DNA of 9,828 bases from contig JAEZKN010000101.1 of assembly GCA_023415395.1 (NCBI GenBank), positions 1 to 9,828 on the forward strand. Direction: 5' to 3'. Below, piece by piece: positions 6,100 to 9,828 of the stretch. Position 1 is the stretch's first letter. Each line of letters begins with the position of its first letter. The notes beneath the pieces are model-generated. The model was not told the origin of the DNA. It ran no database searches and saw nothing but the letters and a program-made list of their open reading frames with translations. The position numbers were made by a program, and so were the translations under genes. Source of the DNA: Actinomycetes bacterium. GTDB lineage: Bacteria; Actinomycetota; Actinomycetes; Propionibacteriales; Nocardioidaceae.

Positions 6100-7353
6100 G
6101 TGAGCACCACCCCCGCCCGCGTCTACGCGGCCCGCCTCGTCGGGCTGCCGATCTTCGACCCCCAGGGCGACCAGGTCGGCAAGGTGCGGGACCTCGTGGT
6201 GGCGGTCCGCTCGGAGATCCACCAGCCCCGCGTGCTGGGTCTCGTGGCCGAGGTGTTCGGGCGTCGCCGGATCTTCGTGCCGATGACGCGGGTCACCAAC
6301 ATCGACAGCGGGCAGGTCTACACGACCGGCCTGCTCAACATGCGCCGGTTCGAGCAGCGTCCGACCGAGACGCTGGTCATCGGCCAGATGCTCGACCGGA
6401 CCGTGACCGTGCCGAGCTCCTCGATCGTCGGCACCGTCTACGACGTGGCCATGGAGCAGGCGCGCAACCGCGACTGGGTGCTCAGCCGGGTCGCCATCCA
6501 GGAGCCGGCCAAGGGCCTGCGCCGGCGCGGTCAGACGCACGTCTTCGAGTGGCGCGACGTCGAGGGTCTGACCGGCCGGGAGGAGGCGCAGGGCGCCACC
6601 CACCTGATCGCCGCGCTCAACGAGATGCGCCCGGCCGACGCGGCCAACATGATCCACGACCTGCCGCTCGAGCGGCGTACGGCGGTCGTGGCCGCCCTCG
6701 ACGACGAGCGCCTCGCCGACGTGCTCGAGGAGCTGCCCGAGGAGGACCAGGTCGAGATCCTCGAGCACCTCGACAGCGAGCGGGCCGCCGACGTCCTCGA
6801 GGAGATGTCCCCCGACGACGCGGCCGACCTGATCGCGGACCTGGCCCCCGAGACCGCCGAGGCGCTGCTGGAGCTGATGCGGCCCGAGGAGGCCGAGGAC
6901 GTGCGCCGGCTGATGTCCTACGCCGAGGAGACCGCCGGCGGCATGATGACGCCGGAGCCGGTCATCCTGGGCCCGGACGCCACCGTCGCCGACGCGCTCG
7001 CCCACGTGCGCAACCCCGAGCTCACCCCGTCGCTGGCCGCGCTGGTCTACGTCTGCCGCCAGCCCCTCGAGCCGCCCACCGGGAAGTTCCTCGGCGTCGC
7101 CCACATCCAGCGGCTCCTGCGCGAGCCACCCTCGACCCTCGTGGCGGGTGCCCTGGACGACTCGATGGAGTCGCTGCGCCCCGAGGCCACCATCGACGAC
7201 GTCGCCGCCCACCTGGCGACCTACAACCTGGTCGCCGCCCCGGTGGTCGACGACGCCGGCCACCTGCTCGGCGCCGTCACCGGCGACGACCTGCTCGACC
7301 ACATGCTGCCCGCGGGCTGGCGGGACCGTGCGGTCCGGGGGACGGCGCGATGA
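6100..7353 (+). CDS. Soluble PRC-barrel / MgtE_N / CBS-pair protein
   Basis: The 417-residue protein begins with PRC-barrel-like sequence (about 8-70, RLVGLPIFDPQGDQVGKVRDLVV) and a second related half (about 90-135, GTVYDVAM). An MgtE N-terminal helical superhelix follows (about 167-275), with repeated acidic helices such as LADVLEELPEEDQ and AADVLEEMSPDDA. A CBS pair covers about 277-405, starting at AGGMMTPEP. In the Mg2+ channel MgtE the N and CBS domains sense Mg2+ and gate a membrane domain, but here that domain is absent and no membrane helix is present. The protein is therefore a cytosolic sensor or partner rather than a transporter. Actinobacterial homologues of this design exist (from memory, Rv1232c of M. 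tuberculosis). GTG at 6100 is chosen because the PRC domain begins at once and a -10 lies 8 nt upstream. Its TGA overlaps the DUF1003 ATG by 4 bp (ATGA), so the two are co-translated and may act together. Confidence 0.88.
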   Translation: MSTTPARVYAARLVGLPIFDPQGDQVGKVRDLVVAVRSEIHQPRVLGLVAEVFGRRRIFVPMTRVTNIDSGQVYTTGLLNMRRFEQRPTETLVIGQMLDRTVTVPSSSIVGTVYDVAMEQARNRDWVLSRVAIQEPAKGLRRRGQTHVFEWRDVEGLTGREEAQGATHLIAALNEMRPADAANMIHDLPLERRTAVVAALDDERLADVLEELPEEDQVEILEHLDSERAADVLEEMSPDDAADLIADLAPETAEALLELMRPEEAEDVRRLMSYAEETAGGMMTPEPVILGPDATVADALAHVRNPELTPSLAALVYVCRQPLEPPTGKFLGVAHIQRLLREPPSTLVAGALDDSMESLRPEATIDDVAAHLATYNLVAAPVVDDAGHLLGAVTGDDLLDHMLPAGWRDRAVRGTAR

Positions 7354-7904
7354 GCGAGCGCGACCGCGCCCCGCGCCTCGACGCGCCGCGCGAGCTCGGG
7401 CGGCGCCGGCTGGTCCGTCGCCCGGCGTACGACACGGACCGCTTCGGCGTCTTCGCCGAGCAGTTCGCCCGGTTCATGGGGACCGCGACGTTCCTGCTCT
7501 ACATGACGCTCTTCGTGGCGTTCTGGGTGCTCTGGAACTTCTTCGCGCCGGAGGCCTGGCGCTTCGACGACTACCCCTACATCTTCCTGACGCTGATCCT
7601 CAGCCTGCAGGCGTCCTACGCCGCCCCGCTGATCCTGCTCGCGCAGAACCGCCAGGAGGCGCGCGACCGGGTGATCGCCCAGCAGGACCGGCAGGCCGAC
7701 GCCCGCGCGCACGCCGACATGGAGTTCCTCGCGCGCGAGGTCGCGTCGCTGCGGATGGCCGTGGGCGAGGTCGCGACCCGCGACTACCTGCGCTCCGAGC
7801 TGCGCAGCCTCCTCGCCGACCTGGAGGAGCGCGAGCTGGACCGTGCCCCGGAGCGTGTCCAGGCTCACCCGGCCGACGCCGAGGCCGAGCGACCGCCCAC
7901 GTAG
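7350..7904 (+). CDS. DUF1003 family two-helix membrane protein
   Basis: This 184-residue protein has a charged N-terminus, two membrane helices (about 44-65, TATFLLYMTLFVAFWVLWNFF, and 76-98, YIFLTLILSLQASYAAPLILLA), then the DUF1003 signature LLAQNRQEARDR (96-107). A long charged C-terminal helix (about 108-165) looks able to form a coiled coil in the cytoplasm. The family is widespread and its biochemical role is not established. The ATG overlaps the TGA of the MgtE_N/CBS gene (ATGA), and GGGGGA (7337-7342) lies 7 nt upstream. A membrane protein coupled to a channel-less MgtE_N/CBS protein invites the idea that the latter regulates or docks on it; this is inference. Its TAG stop (7902-7904) forms the first three bases of the candidate mrp -10. 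Confidence 0.9.
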   Translation: MSERDRAPRLDAPRELGRRRLVRRPAYDTDRFGVFAEQFARFMGTATFLLYMTLFVAFWVLWNFFAPEAWRFDDYPYIFLTLILSLQASYAAPLILLAQNRQEARDRVIAQQDRQADARAHADMEFLAREVASLRMAVGEVATRDYLRSELRSLLADLEERELDRAPERVQAHPADAEAERPPT

Positions 7905-7907
7905 ACT
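7902..7907 (+). promoter_or_regulatory. Candidate -10 element, internal leaderless promoter for mrp
   Basis: TAGACT followed by 8 nt and the mrp ATG at 7916, the same geometry as at 6086-6091. The first three bases are the stop codon of the DUF1003 gene. It would let mrp and tatB be transcribed apart from the upstream pair. No clear -35 is present, and the sequence between it and the ATG (CGGGGATC) is at best a poor ribosome binding site. Confidence 0.5.
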
Positions 7908-7915
7908 CGGGGATC

Positions 7916-9076
7916 ATGAGCAGTCCCCTTCTCGAGCAGGTCAACGCCGCTCTCGCGACGGTCAACGACCCCGAGATCAAGCGCCCCATCACCGACCTCG
8001 GCATGGTCGACTCCGTCGAGATCGACGACGCCGGCCTCGTGCACCTGACCGTGCTGCTGACCGTCGCCGGGTGTCCGCTCAAGGACACCATCAACCGCGA
8101 CGTCACCGCCGCGGTCGGCGGCGTCCCGGGCGTCACGGGCGTCGACCTCCAGCTCGGCGTGATGACCGCCGAGCAGCGCGCCGGCCTCAAGGAGATCCTC
8201 AGCGACGGCAAGGCGCAGCGGGAGATCCCGTTCGCCCAGCCGGGCTCGCTCACCAAGGTCTTCGCGATCGCCAGCGGCAAGGGCGGCGTCGGCAAGTCGT
8301 CGGTCACGGTGAACCTCGCGCTCGCCATGGCCCAGCAGGGCCTCAAGGTCGGCATCGTCGACGCGGACATCTACGGCCACTCGGTGCCGGCGATGCTCGG
8401 CGTCGCGGACAGCCGGCCCACCCAGGTCGACGACCTGATCATGCCGGTCCCGACGGCCTCCGGGGTCTCGGTCATCTCGATCGGCATGCTCAAGCCGCGG
8501 CGCGACCAGGTCGTCGCCTGGCGCGGCCCGATGCTCGACCGGGCCCTCGTGCAGATGCTCGCCGACGTCTACTGGGGCGACCTCGACGTGCTGCTCCTCG
8601 ACCTCCCGCCGGGGACCGGCGACGTCGCGATCTCGCTGGGCCAGCACCTCCCCGGTGCCGAGGTGGTCGTCGTGACCACCCCGCAGGAGGCCGCGGCCGA
8701 GGTGGCCGAGCGCGCCGGCACGATGGCCTCGATGATGCACCAGCGCGTCGTGGGCGTCGTCGAGAACATGAGCTACCTGCCCTGCCCGCACTGCGAGCCC
8801 TCCGCCGACCACCGGCTGGAGATCTTCGGCAGCGGCGGCGGCGAGCGCGTCGCCGGCACCCTCTCGGCCCGCTTCGGCTACGACGTGCCGGTCCTGGGGC
8901 AGATCCCGATCGACACCTCGCTGCGCGAGGGCGGCGACGTCGGCAAGCCGATCGTCGAGTCCGACCCGACCGCTCCGGGTGCCCGCGTGCTCGTGGAGAT
9001 CGCCGAGAAGCTCGCCGGACGGGGCCGCGGCCTGGCCGGGATGCAGCTGGGATTGACGCCGACCAGTAAGTTCTGA
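7916..9076 (+). CDS. mrp: Mrp/ApbC family iron-sulfur cluster carrier ATPase
   Basis: The 386-residue product has an N-terminal MIP18/DUF59 domain (about 4-85, VNDPEIKRPITDLGMV and AGCPLKDTI with Cys53). The Mrp/NBP35 ATPase domain follows: deviant Walker A SGKGGVGKSS (120-129), IVDADIYG (147-154), LLLDLPPGTGD (226-236) and NMSYLPCPHC (284-293). C290 and C293 form the CxxC that holds a bridging Fe-S cluster between two subunits. Family members bind and pass on Fe-S clusters in the cytoplasm using ATP binding or hydrolysis. Length and domain order are standard. The ATG at 7916 is the natural start of the DUF59 domain and lies 8 nt after the TAGACT at 7902. The gene is followed by tatB after 3 nt, so the two are likely co-transcribed; folded Fe-S proteins are classic Tat substrates, though this proximity does not prove a functional link. 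Confidence 0.95.
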   Translation: MSSPLLEQVNAALATVNDPEIKRPITDLGMVDSVEIDDAGLVHLTVLLTVAGCPLKDTINRDVTAAVGGVPGVTGVDLQLGVMTAEQRAGLKEILSDGKAQREIPFAQPGSLTKVFAIASGKGGVGKSSVTVNLALAMAQQGLKVGIVDADIYGHSVPAMLGVADSRPTQVDDLIMPVPTASGVSVISIGMLKPRRDQVVAWRGPMLDRALVQMLADVYWGDLDVLLLDLPPGTGDVAISLGQHLPGAEVVVVTTPQEAAAEVAERAGTMASMMHQRVVGVVENMSYLPCPHCEPSADHRLEIFGSGGGERVAGTLSARFGYDVPVLGQIPIDTSLREGGDVGKPIVESDPTAPGARVLVEIAEKLAGRGRGLAGMQLGLTPTSKF

Positions 9077-9079
9077 CGC

Positions 9080-9415
9080 GTGTTCGGGGTCGGGCTGCCG
9101 GAGTTCGCGGTCATCGCTTTCGTCGCGGTCCTGGTCTTCGGCCCGGACCGGCTGCCCGAGCTCGCCCGCCAGCTCGGGCAGATGGTGCGCAAGGTCCGCA
9201 CCCTGGCCAACAGCGCGCGCGACGAGCTGCGCTCCGAGCTCGGGCCGGAGTACGCCGACCTCGAGCTGCGCGACCTCGACCCCCGCGCGATCGTCCGCCG
9301 CCACATCCAGGAGGCCCTCGAGGAGGACGACGAGCCGGTCCGCCGGCCCGCCCGCCGCGGCCAGCGCCCCCTCGAGGAGGGCGAGCTCCCGCCCTACGAC
9401 GCCGACGCCACCTGA
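9080..9415 (+). CDS. tatB: Twin-arginine translocase subunit TatB
   Basis: The 111-residue protein begins MFGVGLPEFAVIAFVAVLVFG: one N-terminal membrane helix with Glu8, the polar residue conserved in TatB. The hinge FGPDRLPELARQLG (20-33), an amphipathic helix (about 25-60) and a charged, Pro/Arg/Glu-rich tail follow. With TatC, TatB forms the receptor for twin-arginine signal peptides that export folded proteins across the plasma membrane. Glu8 and the GP.RLPEL motif favour TatB over TatA, whose N-terminus lacks Glu8 and whose hinge is FG-x-x-KLP. The tail ends LPPYDADAT. The GTG at 9080 lies 3 nt after the mrp stop with no strong ribosome binding site, which implies translational coupling. 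The region downstream holds the inverted repeat arrays. Confidence 0.92.
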   Translation: MFGVGLPEFAVIAFVAVLVFGPDRLPELARQLGQMVRKVRTLANSARDELRSELGPEYADLELRDLDPRAIVRRHIQEALEEDDEPVRRPARRGQRPLEEGELPPYDADAT

Positions 9416-9591
9416 CCCGCGAGTCGGCGCAACTTGCCCGCCGGAGAGGCTCGAGTCGGCGCTAGTTGCCCGCCGGAGAGGCTCGAGTCGGCGCTAGTTG
9501 CCGGCCGCATGGGCAAGACGCGCCGACTCGGCGATCCCAGACGGGCAAGACGCGCCGACTCGGCGATCCGACACAGGCAAGACGCGCCGAG
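9416..9591. other. Convergent intergenic region occupied by the inverted repeat arrays
   Basis: The 176 bp between the tatB stop and the stop of the convergent gene are filled by the two arrays and an 8-bp centre (GGCCGCAT, 9503-9510). A transcript from either side could fold back as three paired core segments of roughly 17-19 bp separated by 13-nt internal loops. A bidirectional terminator or RNA-stabilising role is plausible from the position, but no U-tract follows any stem. I see no small gene here. Confidence 0.6.
9421..9502 (+). repeat. Left array: three direct 32-bp-period repeats
   Basis: Three copies start at 9421, 9453 and 9485, exactly 32 bp apart. The core is GAGTCGGCGC, a variable triplet (AAC in copy 1, TAG in copies 2 and 3), then TTGCC or TTGCCC (9421-9439, 9453-9471, 9485-9502). 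The first two copies are each followed by an identical 13-bp segment, GCCGGAGAGGCTC, so units 1 and 2 differ at only 2 of 32 positions. The array begins 5 bp after the tatB stop codon. It could act in termination or protein binding, or be a REP-like element; it has no T-tract. Confidence 0.95.
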
Positions 9592-9593
9592 TC
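9511..9593 (-). repeat. Right array: three inverted 32-bp-period repeats
   Basis: Three copies start at 9511, 9543 and 9575, again 32 bp apart. Read on the minus strand the core is GAGTCGGCGC, GTC, TTGCC, matching the left array apart from the variable triplet. The segments between copies begin GGCGATCC and vary only at their ends. Copies 1 and 2 contain the 13-bp palindrome CGCCGA-C-TCGGCG (9521-9533, 9553-9565); copy 3 has two changes that destroy it. Copy 3 ends at 9593, inside the stop codon (9592-9594) of the convergent gene. Each pair with the left array shares a dyad centre at about 9507. Confidence 0.95.
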
Positions 9594-9828
9594 AGCGGGA
9601 CTGGACAGCCGCGAGGGCGCTGAAGGGGACGAGGAGCGCGCGGTCCGCCCCCACGCTCACCTCGACGAAGTCGGCGCCCACCCGGCGGGGCACGGCGTCG
9701 TACCGGCTCCCGTCGCGCAGGTGCAGCACGCAGCGCTCCCCGGAGTCGGCGACGCGGCGTAGCGCCGAGCCCTGGCCGAGCCTCGCCACGGCCGGCCAGG
9801 CGACCTCGGGCAGCGAGCGGTCGGAGGC
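9592..9828 (-). CDS. C-terminal part of a conserved-looking actinobacterial protein of unknown function
   Basis: The frame is open from the right window edge to a TGA at 9594-9592, giving the last 78 residues; the start lies outside the window. A GTG at 9789 is not taken as the start, because the 13 codons before it (ASDRSLPEVAWPA) continue with good codon bias and read naturally into VARLGQGSALRRVAD. Residues in CVLHLRDGSRYDAVPRRVGADFVEVSV form a likely small beta-barrel strand pattern, with turns at DGS and VGADF, reminiscent of Sm-like or PRC-barrel folds. ALLVPFSALAAVQSR closes the protein. I recall similar C-termini in hypothetical proteins of Nocardioides and relatives, but no function. 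It converges on tatB, and its stop codon overlaps the last unit of the right repeat array. Confidence 0.75.
   Translation of the reverse strand, partial: ASDRSLPEVAWPAVARLGQGSALRRVADSGERCVLHLRDGSRYDAVPRRVGADFVEVSVGADRALLVPFSALAAVQSR

Noticed and set aside
6028..7302. N-terminal extension of the second sulfotransferase-like protein over the MgtE_N/CBS gene
   Set aside because: AGGAGG sits 6 nt before the ATG at 6027 and the P-loop follows soon after; the extension is shadow sequence rich in His, Gly and Val.
6100..7353. MgtE magnesium transporter
   Set aside because: Only the regulatory MgtE_N and CBS modules are present; there is no five-helix membrane domain, so calling it a transporter would be wrong.
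7865..9304. Minus-strand open frame of 479 codons across mrp and tatB
   Set aside because: It is the antisense of mrp and tatB, whose products are recognised with confidence; the reverse product has no motif.
9080..9415. TatA rather than TatB
   Set aside because: Glu8 in the membrane helix, the GPDRLPEL hinge and the longer charged tail fit TatB better. A TatA-like role cannot be fully excluded from sequence alone.
9421..9600. CRISPR-like regular repeats
   Set aside because: The segments between the cores are themselves repeated and are only 13 bp long, the two halves are in opposite orientation, and no cas genes are present.
9466..9762. Plus-strand open frame through the repeats
   Set aside because: It reads across the inverted arrays and antisense to the convergent gene, without coding bias or a ribosome binding site.
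1..9828. Mobile element or genomic island boundary
   Set aside because: No transposase, integrase, tRNA gene or attachment-site repeat was seen, and codon use looks uniform across both halves.

Overview
The window looks like chromosome from a high-GC actinobacterium, most likely Nocardioides or a close relative (Propionibacteriales). This rests on the very strong G/C bias at third codon positions, frequent GTG starts, leaderless-looking promoters of the form TANNNT about 7-8 nt before the start codon, and the kinds of gene present. The genus is an inference from gene content and style; no database was consulted.

Left part (1-6027). The 3' end of an unrecognised plus-strand gene (2-250) runs 26 bp into a block of six minus-strand genes, read from right to left: a PAPS-type sulfotransferase-like protein (4909-6027), a small Cys-rich lipoprotein (4444-4860), a secreted phospholipase D-like protein (3068-4423), a LicD-like transferase fused to a class I methyltransferase (1510-3066), a 64-residue coiled-coil protein resembling DUF6752 (1313-1507) and a second sulfotransferase-like protein (225-1313). 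The last four genes are packed within about 20 bp, 1 bp, 2 bp and a 1-bp overlap of each other, so they are almost certainly one operon. The set (LicD-type phospho-transferase, methyltransferase, two sulfotransferases, exported PLD-like enzyme, lipoprotein) is best read as a cell-envelope or surface-glycopolymer modification locus. That role is inference.

Right part (6100-9415). Across a 72-bp divergent promoter region lies a plus-strand housekeeping series: a soluble PRC-barrel/MgtE_N/CBS protein without a transport channel, a DUF1003 two-helix membrane protein (ATGA overlap), the Fe-S carrier ATPase Mrp/ApbC (its own probable leaderless promoter overlapping the preceding stop codon), and the TatB subunit of twin-arginine export 3 nt later. 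From memory, the same MgtE_N-CBS, DUF1003 and mrp genes, with tatB nearby, occur in other actinobacteria including mycobacteria. The arrangement links Mg2+ or nucleotide sensing, Fe-S cluster delivery and folded-protein export only by proximity.

Right edge (9416-9828). A 176-bp intergenic region between tatB and a convergent gene holds the most striking structure of the window: three direct copies of a core (GAGTCGGCGC, variable triplet, TTGCC) at an exact 32-bp period, an 8-bp centre, and three more copies in inverted orientation at the same 32-bp period. All three pairs share one dyad centre near 9507. The last copy abuts and overlaps the stop codon of the convergent gene, a conserved-looking protein of unknown function cut by the window end.

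No tRNA, rRNA, insertion sequence, CRISPR array or phage gene was seen. No gene-free stretch exceeds 300 bp.
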